A DNA stretch of 31,740 nt from a virus. Positions within the stretch are counted from its first letter, which is position 1, and each line of letters opens with the position of its first letter. The translations under genes and the position numbers were made by a program. Positions 14,545-23,351 of the stretch are shown piece by piece. The DNA lies in IMG/VR virus record IMGVR_UViG_3300042450_001318, positions 1 through 31,740 of that record; one strand, given 5' to 3'. The notes beneath the pieces are model-generated. The model did no database searches and was not told the DNA's origin. It worked only from the letters and a program-made list of their open reading frames with translations.

Positions 14545-15114
14545 TTAAATAATTTCGTAATACCGATAACTAAGATCAACCATTAATGTTAAATATTGAT
14601 TTGGTGTGTCATTACTGAATTGTGTGGGAATTATAGTCTTTGGCCAAACATCGTATAATATGATTGTTCGGTTAATTGTATCATCGTCTGCCAGTGCTTC
14701 AATTCTAAGTTTTCCAACAATTTTAGTCCAATATTCAATTTTTGTTGAATTTTTACTTATGGTATTTCTTGGACTATTTAAAAACATAGCATTTATCCAA
14801 GATTCAAAAAAGTCTCTAATATTCCAGTTTTTGTCTACTATAAATTCAATAATATACCGATCATCATAATTTCTTCGAAGAGGTATACTGATTGGTGGAC
14901 CAGAAGGAGACATGGTATCTTCATAGAAAACTAATGCCTGTGTTGGTGTCTGGATAGTTGTTGCAAAAATTGCAATATCAGTAGGAATATTAAAATTAGC
15001 AGGAGGAGTTATAGTAATACGAAATCTATTGGTTTTTTGAAACCCAGACATTCTTGAAAAATTCGTTAATAATGAACTAATATCTGATTCTTGTGGTGTG
15101 TTTGGATTTATCAT
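14545..15114 (-). CDS. Tail-tube-fold protein (gp19/gp48/gp54 family)
   Basis: 189 residues. The pattern matches T4 tail-tube-type folds: KTNRFRITITPP near 27-38, ATTIQTPTQ near 51-59, IPLRRNYDDRYIIEFIVDKN (about 76-95) followed by a helix with FFESWINAMF, and the C-terminal ILYDVWPKTIIP...LMVDLSYRYYE. These correspond to the gp19 layout in which a D.W/F..W helix is followed by L.+.+PT.I...+......V.L.YRY. Whether it is the main tube protein gp19 or a baseplate-tube initiator is open; proximity to gp4 and gp26 rather than to a sheath gene favours a baseplate/tube-initiation role. The start lies one base beyond the gp4 stop. Confidence 0.7.
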   Translation of the reverse strand: MINPNTPQESDISSLLTNFSRMSGFQKTNRFRITITPPANFNIPTDIAIFATTIQTPTQALVFYEDTMSPSGPPISIPLRRNYDDRYIIEFIVDKNWNIRDFFESWINAMFLNSPRNTISKNSTKIEYWTKIVGKLRIEALADDDTINRTIILYDVWPKTIIPTQFSNDTPNQYLTLMVDLSYRYYEII

Positions 15115-15115
15115 A

Positions 15116-15547
15116 TTATGCTCGGAATAAATTATCTTCTGTTAATATCTTAAAAACCCAACCTCGTTCTTTGCAGAATATTTCAGCTGCTTTCCATTTG
15201 CATGTGTTAGTTTCGTATGTGATACACTCGTTTAGATGTGCTCTTTTGTTCTTTTTTGGTGTTGGTTTCACAGTTTGCTTTTTAGGTTTGATTTCTACTA
15301 CGTAAGTTTCTATTATTCCATTTTTTATTGCTTCAAACAAGAAATCTGGATAATAATGGTGCATTTGTTTGTCTATAGTAGATAGGTAAGGAATTTTTAA
15401 TTCTTCACTACACCAGCGAATAATCTGTTCGTTTTGATCTAAATATTTACAGAATTTACGTTCCCAATTTGATCTACAAATAATATTGTCGGCATTGCCT
15501 ACATATTTGGTCGTAAATTGTGGTTTATATTTAGTCTTGTATGCCAT
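15116..15547 (-). CDS. 4: Head completion protein gp4 (PD-(D/E)XK type)
   Basis: 143 residues, close to T4 gp4 (150). Alignment by eye with T4 gp4 is strong: KYVGNADNIICRSNWE, WCSEELKIPYLS, then VEIKPKKQT, KKNKR and KAAEIFCKERGW. The catalytic arrangement of a PD-(D/E)XK nuclease is visible: E29 in NWE, P67-D68 in YYPDFLF, and E85-x-K87 in VVEIKPKK. T4 gp4 (with gp50/gp65 naming in related phages) completes the packaged head so that tails can join. The start at 15547 is chosen over upstream ATGs because conserved sequence begins there. It leads the minus-strand operon and is divergent from the baseplate operon with only 24 bases between start codons, TATA-rich on both strands. Confidence 0.93.
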   Translation of the reverse strand: MAYKTKYKPQFTTKYVGNADNIICRSNWERKFCKYLDQNEQIIRWCSEELKIPYLSTIDKQMHHYYPDFLFEAIKNGIIETYVVEIKPKKQTVKPTPKKNKRAHLNECITYETNTCKWKAAEIFCKERGWVFKILTEDNLFRA

Positions 15548-15571
15548 AATTGCAACTATATATCTATACAA

Positions 15572-16369
15572 ATGGCAATAGTATACCAATTTCCTCCAGA
15601 TGGAGATCCTTCCTCCTTCCAAAACGACATCCCAGTATGGATGTATTTTTATTGTGCTGATTATAGTACTTTTTCTCAAAATCGAACAAGAAACCATATT
15701 TTGGGTAATGCTAATTTTGAATTAAGAATACCGTATCCACAACAGCATAATACCTTGAATTCACAAACATATCAAACTGGTGGCAGCTTAAATGTTAGAG
15801 CAATAGAAACAGGAAATATTGGTGAATTGATTGGCGCACAAATTAGTGCTACTGCAGACATGGCTAAAAGTTTTTTTAGTGGTGGTGGTTTATTAAGATT
15901 TGACCATTTTGAAAGCATTCTTTCTCCAGGAGCAAGAAGAACACATAATTTTAATATTAATTTTGTTGCAAAAAATACTCAAGAAGCAACGGTAATGAAT
16001 ACAATTGCTTTAGCATTCCAGACAAACGTATTTCCAATAGCAACAAATAATTTTTTAACCATGAAACACCCCCCATTATGGTATTTCAAAGCAGTTGTAG
16101 TAGATCAAGCAATTGATTTTTCTATTCAAAGTGCTTGGGACGGTCAGCCTCTACCATCAGTTTTGACTAAAGTAGACATTAATCGATCTCCTATTTTAAA
16201 TACTCCCTTTATTGGATCTGATTTTAGACCAGTAGCATTAAATATCAAAATGTCGTTTATAGAACTAGAACCCGCCCTTCAATCTGGAGGAGGTTTATTC
16301 AACATAATAAGTCGTTCAGAAAGATTGGCAGGAATTGGGCAAGCAGGATTTAGGAATCCAGGCGAATAA
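15572..16369 (+). CDS. Baseplate tail-tube cap/initiator, gp48/gp54-like
   Basis: 265 residues. It starts at MAIVYQFPPD (15572), only 24 bases from the divergent gp4 start. Residues 40-90 form a Gly/Ala-rich beta-helical region. The segment GARRTHNFNINFVAKNTQEA, then a helix ending FQTNVFP and then HPPLWYFKAV, is typical of the tube-like proteins gp48/gp54 in aquatic T4-like phages, which join the baseplate hub to the tube. The C-terminal LNIKMSFIELEP followed by a Gly-rich tail also matches that group. The exact one of the two cannot be settled. It leads the baseplate operon, with three bases to gp53. Confidence 0.75.
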   Translation: MAIVYQFPPDGDPSSFQNDIPVWMYFYCADYSTFSQNRTRNHILGNANFELRIPYPQQHNTLNSQTYQTGGSLNVRAIETGNIGELIGAQISATADMAKSFFSGGGLLRFDHFESILSPGARRTHNFNINFVAKNTQEATVMNTIALAFQTNVFPIATNNFLTMKHPPLWYFKAVVVDQAIDFSIQSAWDGQPLPSVLTKVDINRSPILNTPFIGSDFRPVALNIKMSFIELEPALQSGGGLFNIISRSERLAGIGQAGFRNPGE

Positions 16370-16372
16370 TAC

Positions 16373-18169
16373 ATGTTTGAATACTTTCCTAAAATCCAGT
16401 ATAATTTTGACGGCATTACTCAAACAGTAACAAATTTGTTCAAATCAGTTAAGGTTACAGTAGATGATCAAAATACCACATTAACAAAAACTACAATTCC
16501 TGGAGAAAGACCAGACCAATTATCATCAAGATTATATAATAGAACTGACTATTTTTGGTCTTTATTTCTTCTCAATGGCATCAGAAATCCACTGCGAGAA
16601 TGGGCTCAATCGCAAGACAGCTACACTAAACAAATTGAAAGTGAATATGATGGTAAGTATTACCAATTTGCAAACACTTCTAATTATCTTCCTGGAATCA
16701 CTACTTATCAAGATGTCAGTAAAATTGATCCATATCTAGGAGTAGATTTATCTGGTATTAGTGTTGGTGATTTAATAATTTACGAAACAGGATCTGGACC
16801 ATTTTCTATTAAATGTTTGGGTGCTGGAGGAGTTACTTCTTCTAATAGTTGCGGTAGTCCTCAATTCGGTCAAAGTTTAATTCCTGATAATTTTGATAAA
16901 CAAAATAGTGTAGTTCAAGTATCTGCAGGAGATTATTTTACTGCGTGTTTAGATTCTAATGGTTACATATATGCATGGGGAAATGTTCCTTCGTTTAATT
17001 CTTCTCAATTTACTGAGAATGATCGATTATATTCTTCCAACATAGGCGGATATTCGTTTATTGATGCTAGTCAAGATAATCTAATAGCTATTTTTAATGG
17101 TGATTTGGTTTGTTTTGGTGGTTGCACTGCATTTAATACTAATTATTCTGGTGAAACTGGGATTGTTAAAACCTCTTGGACAACTAGTGGTGTTAGTGGT
17201 GGTGTTGGAATTAAAGTTGATGGTACTGTGGTTAATTTTGGATTAAGTGGTCCAACGGGTGTAACATTATCTAATATTGATTGTGGATATAATTTTTGTG
17301 TTGGTGTGTTAGGAACTACCAGAGGAATTACCGTTTGGGGTGATAATACGAATAACCAAAAATCAATTCCAGGCATTACAGGTGTTACTGCTATTGCTGC
17401 TGGTTTTGGTCACGCACTAGCATTAACAGATTCTGGTGATGCTTATGCTTGGGGGTTAAACACCGATGGTCAGGCTACACTTCCGTCTTCTAAATATTCT
17501 TTAGTTTCCGCAGGTTTTAAACACTCTGCAGGATTAAAACTAAACGGAAGTTTAGAATTATGGGGCAATATAACAACATATAATGCTGATTGTACTGGTT
17601 CACAAACTACAACTCCAGCAATAGGAATGACTGGTTCTTTTTCTAGATTAGCTTCTGGAAAAGATCATATAGTCACAAAAGGATCAGGAACAAATTTTAA
17701 ATATACTGGTGTTGTTAGTTCTGTTGATTCTTTATACAAAAGAATTTTTGTAAAGACTTATCAATTTACGGAAAATACTTCAATATTTTTAGACAACTCA
17801 TCGGGTAGTATTGTGTCATTTTGGAGACTAAATGATAAAGGAAAATACGAACAAATCAAAACTATACAACATCAATTATTAACAATTGATACGTATTTGA
17901 ATTCTACACTATACATTCAACAAAATGGTATGGTGTTAAACGTAACAGATGACAATATTTGGCAATCAGTTTATTTGGCTGATTACAAAACACCAAATAA
18001 TAATGAATTTTTTATAACACCTCTAAAACAATTATTAGATGTAGATCTATATAATAAAACGCAAATAGATTATTTAAATATCGATAAAGTTAATCTATTA
18101 ACAGGAAAAATAAATAATTTATTAGTTACTGATGATGTTATTAATATAAAAACAAGTGAATTGATATGA
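16373..18169 (+). CDS. 53: Baseplate wedge protein gp53 with inserted RCC1 propeller
   Basis: 598 residues against 196 in T4 gp53. The N-terminus is gp53-type: MFEYFPKIQYNFDG, then RPDQLSSRLYNRTDYFWSLFLLNG with IRNPLREW (about 50-80). At about 138-150 a small beta-barrel starts (LSGISVGDLIIYETGSG) and resumes at about 440 (FKYTGVVSSVDSLYKRIFVKT). Between them lie RCC1-type blades: AGDYFTACLDSNGYIYAWG, GIKVDGTVVNFG, CGYNFCVGVL...ITVWGD, AGFGHALALTDSGDAYAWG with LNTDGQATLP, AGFKHSAGLKLNGSLELWG, and ASGKDHIVTK. That is roughly a complete propeller of six to seven blades inserted in a loop. gp53 links neighbouring wedges; the propeller would project as an added surface domain. The stop overlaps the next start (ATGA). 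Confidence 0.9.
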   Translation: MFEYFPKIQYNFDGITQTVTNLFKSVKVTVDDQNTTLTKTTIPGERPDQLSSRLYNRTDYFWSLFLLNGIRNPLREWAQSQDSYTKQIESEYDGKYYQFANTSNYLPGITTYQDVSKIDPYLGVDLSGISVGDLIIYETGSGPFSIKCLGAGGVTSSNSCGSPQFGQSLIPDNFDKQNSVVQVSAGDYFTACLDSNGYIYAWGNVPSFNSSQFTENDRLYSSNIGGYSFIDASQDNLIAIFNGDLVCFGGCTAFNTNYSGETGIVKTSWTTSGVSGGVGIKVDGTVVNFGLSGPTGVTLSNIDCGYNFCVGVLGTTRGITVWGDNTNNQKSIPGITGVTAIAAGFGHALALTDSGDAYAWGLNTDGQATLPSSKYSLVSAGFKHSAGLKLNGSLELWGNITTYNADCTGSQTTTPAIGMTGSFSRLASGKDHIVTKGSGTNFKYTGVVSSVDSLYKRIFVKTYQFTENTSIFLDNSSGSIVSFWRLNDKGKYEQIKTIQHQLLTIDTYLNSTLYIQQNGMVLNVTDDNIWQSVYLADYKTPNNNEFFITPLKQLLDVDLYNKTQIDYLNIDKVNLLTGKINNLLVTDDVINIKTSELI

Positions 18170-20292
18170 TTAAACAAACAGAAATTAATTTTCCAAATAT
18201 TACTGTTAATAATGTAGGTATTGTTACTAATACTGGTAATAATTTCGAAATATTTCCTAGAAGTAATTTTGCAAACAATGAATCGTTTTTATTAGATCAA
18301 ATTACAATAACCGAAGATATGTTTTCTGAAGCTATATTTGGGTCTATAAGTTTTTTCGATTCAACGTATATTACAGATCAATTAAATTTGAACAGTACTC
18401 ATGACAATGTTTATTTTACCTTTAACGGAAAGGCATATAATTATAGAGTATTGGATATAAGTGTAAGTTCTGATCTTGCTAGTAAGCAAGTAAGTGGACC
18501 TATTGGTACTGTAAACAAAGTAACTATAAGATTCTCATCAGAATTATTTGTTAATAAAAATTTTGATACTGCATTTGAGTCGCATTATATTGGAAAAATC
18601 TCAAAAAATGCAGAATCCAAACCATCTTCTATACTTCCAGCAGGATTTGATCCAGCTGAATTCAAGAAACACGAAGCTTCTATGTCTGGTTTTGTTCAGG
18701 ATATGATGGCAAAATTTGCACCAAACTTAAAATTAGAAGCAGATAACACATACAATGATATTTGGTTAAAAACTGAAAATTTTTTCTATCCTTTATTTAA
18801 AATTGCAACTGGCTTAAGAATTTCTCAGTTGATGAATTATATTTGTGAATATGCTTGTTTTATTGATAATCCTAAAGCTGTTAATTTTTTCTTTTGGGAA
18901 GATTTAAATAAATGGAATTTTAAATGTGTTGAATCTTTATTAAAGGATAAAAATAATTTTAAAGGAACTTATAATCTAGCAGGAGATCGTGGTCAGAGTG
19001 AAAATTATCAAGACACAATAATTTCAATGGAAGTTATTAGTGATACTGCTCTTCTTAAATTGTACGATTCTGGTGCAGCATTTAGCGAATATATTAGAAT
19101 AATTCCAAATTGGGGTAACGCATGGCGTGGTTTTATGGATAATTCTATTGGTCTTACTGGAGCTACTGCTGTATCTGGTAGTCTTTTGCAAGAACAAATA
19201 ACTTATAATTATAAAACTGATGGTAATAAATGGTTGCGAATTGCGTCTAATCCTCCATTCAATAAACAATCATTAAATGATTTTTTTATTAAAATAGATT
19301 ACTCAGCTATTAGAATTTCTGATTTAAATTATGGATTTTACAGCAATGCAAATAACGCAAAAAATCTTCCTTGGTGGAATCACTATGATTTTAGTTCTTC
19401 TCATGGTTATTTGGGTGATAAATTAGCCTTATCTAAAGAAAATGGTGGTTATGATATTCGTAATAAACAAGATTTGCTGGATAAACATCCAGGAGCTAAA
19501 CAAGTTTCTAGAATTGAATCTGAATATTGGCAAGCGCAATACGATTTTTCTGAATTACCTGGAGCATTTCTTCGAACAATTTATAAAGATATTAAATGGG
19601 AATTAACAAAAGCTAGAACTGATTATGCTAATGCCAAAAGAATTAAAATGCAATGGGATGTGTATCGTAATACTATTTGTTGTGATCAGTCTACTCTAAG
19701 TGGTAGTTTTTTCGCAGTCCTTACTAAGGCAGTCCCTGTAACTGACGGTCCACCTAGTGGAGTTTATCGATACGAATGGAAACAGGTAGAATTATGGCCT
19801 AGATCAGAAGTTGATAAAATAACAGACACATCTTATGAAATTATAGAAGCCGAAGGAAATATATCCTTTTGGTTTGTTTTTATTAGTTCACCAAAACATG
19901 CTAAAGGGAAAAGTGCTTATAATTTAAACGAACTTTTAAATTCATTTATTCCTTCTAAATTAGAAAATGGAAATCAAACTTTAACTATAGGTCCTGGAAT
20001 CTCTGTTCCTGCTAATACACTAAGTTACGAAGACAGACAACTAACAACTTCATATCCAAAACATTTTAAAATGATGCCTGTTGGAGAAAATTTAATAGCT
20101 ATAAAGAACAACTGTAGTCCCGACCAAACATATTATGGTGGCAGAATTGTGCAATTACAAGCAGTATCTTCTGATGTTATGCAGAATATTAAAGGATTTA
20201 CTGCAGGAATTAATAAGCAAAAATCTAATATGTACTTATTTGATGTAGTGAATGCTCATGATGGTATCTGTGGAAAATGTTCTGGCGATTAA
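18166..20292 (+). CDS. Baseplate hub protein, gp27-like
   Basis: 708 residues. The N-terminal part resembles hub domains: LLDQITITEDMFSEAIFGSI (about 43-62), then FNGKAYNYRVLDISV, then KQVSGPIGTVNKVTIRFSS with a membrane-free beta layout. Residues around 220-260 carry the pattern LRISQLMNYICEYA...NFFFWEDLNKWNFKCVESLL. This is the hub signature of a helix that positions the domain, followed by a FF(F/W)E(D/T)...(F)F.+...L strand pair. The C-terminus has a second beta region and ends in a small Cys cluster (DGICGKCSG). Hub proteins form the central trimer to which gp5 and the tube attach in T4. It is longer than T4 gp27 (391), so it may include gp5-type or other domains. The start overlaps the gp53 stop (ATGA). 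Confidence 0.65.
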   Translation: MIKQTEINFPNITVNNVGIVTNTGNNFEIFPRSNFANNESFLLDQITITEDMFSEAIFGSISFFDSTYITDQLNLNSTHDNVYFTFNGKAYNYRVLDISVSSDLASKQVSGPIGTVNKVTIRFSSELFVNKNFDTAFESHYIGKISKNAESKPSSILPAGFDPAEFKKHEASMSGFVQDMMAKFAPNLKLEADNTYNDIWLKTENFFYPLFKIATGLRISQLMNYICEYACFIDNPKAVNFFFWEDLNKWNFKCVESLLKDKNNFKGTYNLAGDRGQSENYQDTIISMEVISDTALLKLYDSGAAFSEYIRIIPNWGNAWRGFMDNSIGLTGATAVSGSLLQEQITYNYKTDGNKWLRIASNPPFNKQSLNDFFIKIDYSAIRISDLNYGFYSNANNAKNLPWWNHYDFSSSHGYLGDKLALSKENGGYDIRNKQDLLDKHPGAKQVSRIESEYWQAQYDFSELPGAFLRTIYKDIKWELTKARTDYANAKRIKMQWDVYRNTICCDQSTLSGSFFAVLTKAVPVTDGPPSGVYRYEWKQVELWPRSEVDKITDTSYEIIEAEGNISFWFVFISSPKHAKGKSAYNLNELLNSFIPSKLENGNQTLTIGPGISVPANTLSYEDRQLTTSYPKHFKMMPVGENLIAIKNNCSPDQTYYGGRIVQLQAVSSDVMQNIKGFTAGINKQKSNMYLFDVVNAHDGICGKCSGD

Positions 20293-20305
20293 TAGGAATA
20301 TAAAA

Positions 20306-21244
20306 ATGAGTAAAATAATTAAAATTTCTAATTTTTCAAAAGACGATTATGGTCCAATTGGTTCTGGAACAGAAAAAGCTTATGATGTCGTTTTAAATAC
20401 TAATTCATTAGGATATTTTGAAATTGATGAATTAGGACCTTGTATGAATCCTAATGGATACGTTTCTAACGAGGAATGTCCCGAAAGCGATCCCCTTTGT
20501 AATTGCCCTAAAAATTTAAAACCTGGTGTAAAAGAGCCAACTAAAGAAGAATTACGTGATTTAAAATTTAAAACTAATGAATGTAATTTAATAAAAAAGA
20601 ATCTTTCTGTAGATTGGTTTGGAATTGATTATTCTAATCCAGCATGTTCTTATAATTGCGCAGATATACTAGGCGTTACTGGTTCTACTTCAGGATTTAC
20701 TGGTATCAGCAAGGGCATTAGCACTGAAAATACTTATAATATAGATGCTCCTGTCCGAAAATCATACGGATTAACTGGTGCTTCCTCAGGAGGAACAGCA
20801 TCCTTTCCATTCGATGGATTAACTGGTGCCTCTGGTGCCTCTGGTGCTTCTGGTGCTTCTGGATCAACAGAAGAAAATGGCACCAAAATATCATACTTTC
20901 CTCGTTATTTAGAATATTCTAAAACAAATGCTACCTTCTGGAATACTCCTAAAGAGACACCACTCTACCGACAAGCTCAAACTGCTTTACTAACCTATCA
21001 ACGTGTAAAAATTGTTGTGAATGGTGATTTCGATATAAAGCCAGGTAATCTAGTAAATATAAACATGCCAACACCAGAAATGAAAAATATATCTGAAACT
21101 AGATTTGCGGGAAGGTGGATGGTTTATAAGAATGAACACGTAATTACTAGTCAAAAACACTCCATGATATTATATCTAATGAGGGACGGAAATTATCACG
21201 ATCCTGATTATCAATACTCAATAAATACTAGTAAAAGAGGTTAA
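20306..21244 (+). CDS. Second hub-type protein with Gly-Ala-Ser repeat
   Basis: 312 residues from the ATG at 20306, which has AGGAATATAAAA upstream. Residues 40-80 are Cys-rich (LGPCMNP...EECPESDPLCNCPK). Residues 120-195 contain G-x-T/G-A-S collagen-like motifs, including four tandem GAS units. The C-terminal 110 residues (RVKIVVNGDFDIKPGNLVNI...ETRFAGRWMVYKNEHVI, SMILYLMRDGNY) look like the last beta domain of hub proteins: G.(F/Y).+..GdlV.+..P......(F/L).G.(W/Y).+....H.I. In many phages this domain is part of a single hub polypeptide, so it may complete the hub together with the preceding gene. Function inferred only from fold pattern and position. Confidence 0.6.
   Translation: MSKIIKISNFSKDDYGPIGSGTEKAYDVVLNTNSLGYFEIDELGPCMNPNGYVSNEECPESDPLCNCPKNLKPGVKEPTKEELRDLKFKTNECNLIKKNLSVDWFGIDYSNPACSYNCADILGVTGSTSGFTGISKGISTENTYNIDAPVRKSYGLTGASSGGTASFPFDGLTGASGASGASGASGSTEENGTKISYFPRYLEYSKTNATFWNTPKETPLYRQAQTALLTYQRVKIVVNGDFDIKPGNLVNINMPTPEMKNISETRFAGRWMVYKNEHVITSQKHSMILYLMRDGNYHDPDYQYSINTSKRG
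20825..20860 (+). repeat. Four tandem 9-base units encoding Gly-Ala-Ser
   Basis: Units GGTGCCTCT, GGTGCCTCT, GGTGCTTCT, GGTGCTTCT at 20825-20860, in frame with the hub-type gene. Variation is only at a synonymous site. Units of this size can expand or contract by slippage. Confidence 0.9.
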
Positions 21245-21247
21245 TTT

Positions 21248-21622
21248 ATGGCAACTACAAAATTTACTGATATAGATTTTTTACTTACTAAAAACGAATT
21301 AACTAATGATATTAGTGTTAAATATGATGCCAATGCTATTTCTCAATCTATTAAAAATATAATTTTAACCACTCAAGGAGAAAAATTATTTTCTCGAAAT
21401 TTTGGAGGAAATGCGTATAGTTTAGTATTCAATAGTCCTTCCAGAACAGACATAGAAAGTAAACGATTATCCTTTGCGGCTGCTATAGCTTCATATGAAC
21501 CAAGAGCAGACATACAAACCATAGATATTAGGGATTCAGGAGAAGGAAATTGGATTATAACTGTAGAATATCGTACAATTTATGACCAAAACACAATAAA
21601 AGTAGTAGTAATACCATTATAA
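21248..21622 (+). CDS. 25: Baseplate wedge protein gp25 (GPW_gp25 family)
   Basis: 124 residues against 132 in T4. Typical family features: an N-terminal FTDIDFLLTKN segment, SIKNIILTTQGEKLFSRNFG (about 33-52; matches the conserved helix ending in LxT..GE+.f...FG), and a final beta hairpin region with ITVEYRTIYDQNT. gp25 has a lysozyme-like fold and starts sheath assembly at the baseplate; related proteins occur in type VI secretion systems. It is followed by gp6 with a 12-base gap, as in other T4-like baseplate operons. Confidence 0.95.
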   Translation: MATTKFTDIDFLLTKNELTNDISVKYDANAISQSIKNIILTTQGEKLFSRNFGGNAYSLVFNSPSRTDIESKRLSFAAAIASYEPRADIQTIDIRDSGEGNWIITVEYRTIYDQNTIKVVVIPL

Positions 21623-21634
21623 TAAAGTAACCAC

Positions 21635-23347
21635 ATGGCAAACCCTAAAATAAACATATCATCTCTCACTTTTGATGACATTAAAACTTCATTAAAGGCA
21701 TTTTTAAATGATGCAACACAAAATCCTCAATTTATTGGTTACGACTTTTCTGGATCTGCATTAAATACTCTATTAGACGTGTTTGCTTATAACACATTAT
21801 TTTATTCATTTTATAGCAACATGATTGCTAATGAAACGTTTTTAAGTACTGCTAGTTTAGAAAATAGTATTGTGTCTTTAGTCAAACCGTTAGGTTATTT
21901 GGTTCCAGGAAAAACATCAGCTAAAATTGAATTAAATGTGTCACCTTCTGCAGGAACAGTACAAGTTGCTCCATATTTAACTGCGTTTGTTGCTTTTACT
22001 CCATCAGGAAATTCTTATCTATATTATTCACTAGACCAAATCAGTGTAGCCTCAGAAACAGATTTGGTTCTTTATGAAGCATCATCTGTTGTTAATAATT
22101 TAGAAATTGGCGTTGATACTGCAGAACAAAAGGTTTTCTTAGGTAATACTAATATTGATATTAATACGTTAACTGTAAAAGTTAACGAAGTTGTTTGGAC
22201 TAGACACAACACAACTCAAGTTGATTCTGGTTCGGAAGGAAATATTTATTTTTTAGACAGAACAAGTGCTGGATTTTATATAATATTTGGTAAAAGATCT
22301 ATTAATGATTATCAATCAACTTTTGGTAAAAATATCGTTGATACCGATGTTGTTACTGTGTCTTATCTGATTCCTTCTGGAGCTGCAGCAAATAATACAA
22401 ATTCAGTAATTAATAGTGATTTTGTTGTTAATAGTGTAACGACATCTAGTGGTGGTACTGATGGTGCTGATTTAGATTTAATTAAATTCTTTGCTCCTAA
22501 AATGTTTGCTTCTAATGATAGAGCAGTAACACGAGACGATTATTACGGAATATTACTAAATTCCGACACTCTTCCCGCTAACATTACTTCTCAGGATCAG
22601 TTAAGTATTTGGGGCGGAGAAGAAGCAGATCCTCCAACTTATGGAAGAGTATTTGTGTCTTTTGCTGACGAAACATTAATAAAAACTACACCATCGGTAC
22701 AAAAATGTATTACTCTGTTGAATTCTAAGAGTGTAGTCACAATCATTCCAGAATATATACAATCTCAAATAATAACTGCAAATATGAATATATTAGTTAG
22801 TGGAGCCAGAACCTCTCAAATAACTCTAATCCAGAACACTATTAATGATTTATATAATACCACTAAAACCTTTAACGACAGTATTAAAATTGGAGACATA
22901 AAACAAACTGTGTTTGGTTTATATCCAAATATAACTAGCATATCATTAAATAGTATTTCTTTAGTATTGAGTGTTTTTGGTTCAAGTGTATCAAAAAATG
23001 TATATTTTAAAAATGAATTTCTTCCAGTAACTAGCAGATCTTCAACAGGATCTGCAGTATATTCTGATTCGTTTTCCTACAATGGATCTAGTATTATTCT
23101 TAAAGATAAACCAACTATTTTTGATTCTAGTGGTTTTGGTCTAGAGGGCAAGCTTCACGGTTATGTGGGATCTACTGATATTGGAAGTTTAGGATTTGTT
23201 AATTATACAAAAGGTTATATCACTATTAACGCAGATGTTTTGCCAAAAGATATAAAAACTTCAATAATAGTAACTCCAAGATATCCAGATAATATTATAA
23301 TTAAAAACGAATTCATATTAGTAGCTAACACAACAATAAGTACATAA
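21635..23347 (+). CDS. 6: Baseplate wedge protein gp6 (baseplate J-like)
   Basis: 570 residues (T4 gp6 has 660). The N-terminal FDDIKTSLKAFLNDATQNPQ, then DFSGSALNTLLDVFAYNT and ETFLSTASLENSI...LGYLVPG is the recognised gp6/J-like start, in which helical segments run through the wedge. The middle contains DGADLDLIKFFAPKMFASNDRAV...DDYYGIL (about 275-305), another conserved baseplate-J feature. The C-terminus is beta-rich. Six copies per baseplate (as dimers) form the inner ring that changes shape on contraction. It sits between gp25 and the gp7-like gene, as expected. Confidence 0.95.
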   Translation: MANPKINISSLTFDDIKTSLKAFLNDATQNPQFIGYDFSGSALNTLLDVFAYNTLFYSFYSNMIANETFLSTASLENSIVSLVKPLGYLVPGKTSAKIELNVSPSAGTVQVAPYLTAFVAFTPSGNSYLYYSLDQISVASETDLVLYEASSVVNNLEIGVDTAEQKVFLGNTNIDINTLTVKVNEVVWTRHNTTQVDSGSEGNIYFLDRTSAGFYIIFGKRSINDYQSTFGKNIVDTDVVTVSYLIPSGAAANNTNSVINSDFVVNSVTTSSGGTDGADLDLIKFFAPKMFASNDRAVTRDDYYGILLNSDTLPANITSQDQLSIWGGEEADPPTYGRVFVSFADETLIKTTPSVQKCITLLNSKSVVTIIPEYIQSQIITANMNILVSGARTSQITLIQNTINDLYNTTKTFNDSIKIGDIKQTVFGLYPNITSISLNSISLVLSVFGSSVSKNVYFKNEFLPVTSRSSTGSAVYSDSFSYNGSSIILKDKPTIFDSSGFGLEGKLHGYVGSTDIGSLGFVNYTKGYITINADVLPKDIKTSIIVTPRYPDNIIIKNEFILVANTTIST

Positions 23348-23351
23348 TATT

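Noticed and set aside
15093-15305. Small plus-strand frame opposite gp4
   Set aside because: Shadow of the well-supported gp4 gene with no start signal.
16912-17700. Frameshifted or separate RCC1 gene fused by assembly error
   Set aside because: The reading frame is continuous, both flanks belong to gp53, and the composition does not change at the joins.
20825-20860. CRISPR-like or regulatory tandem repeat
   Set aside because: The repeats are adjacent, 9 bases long and in frame, so they are a coding repeat; no CRISPR array is seen anywhere in the window.
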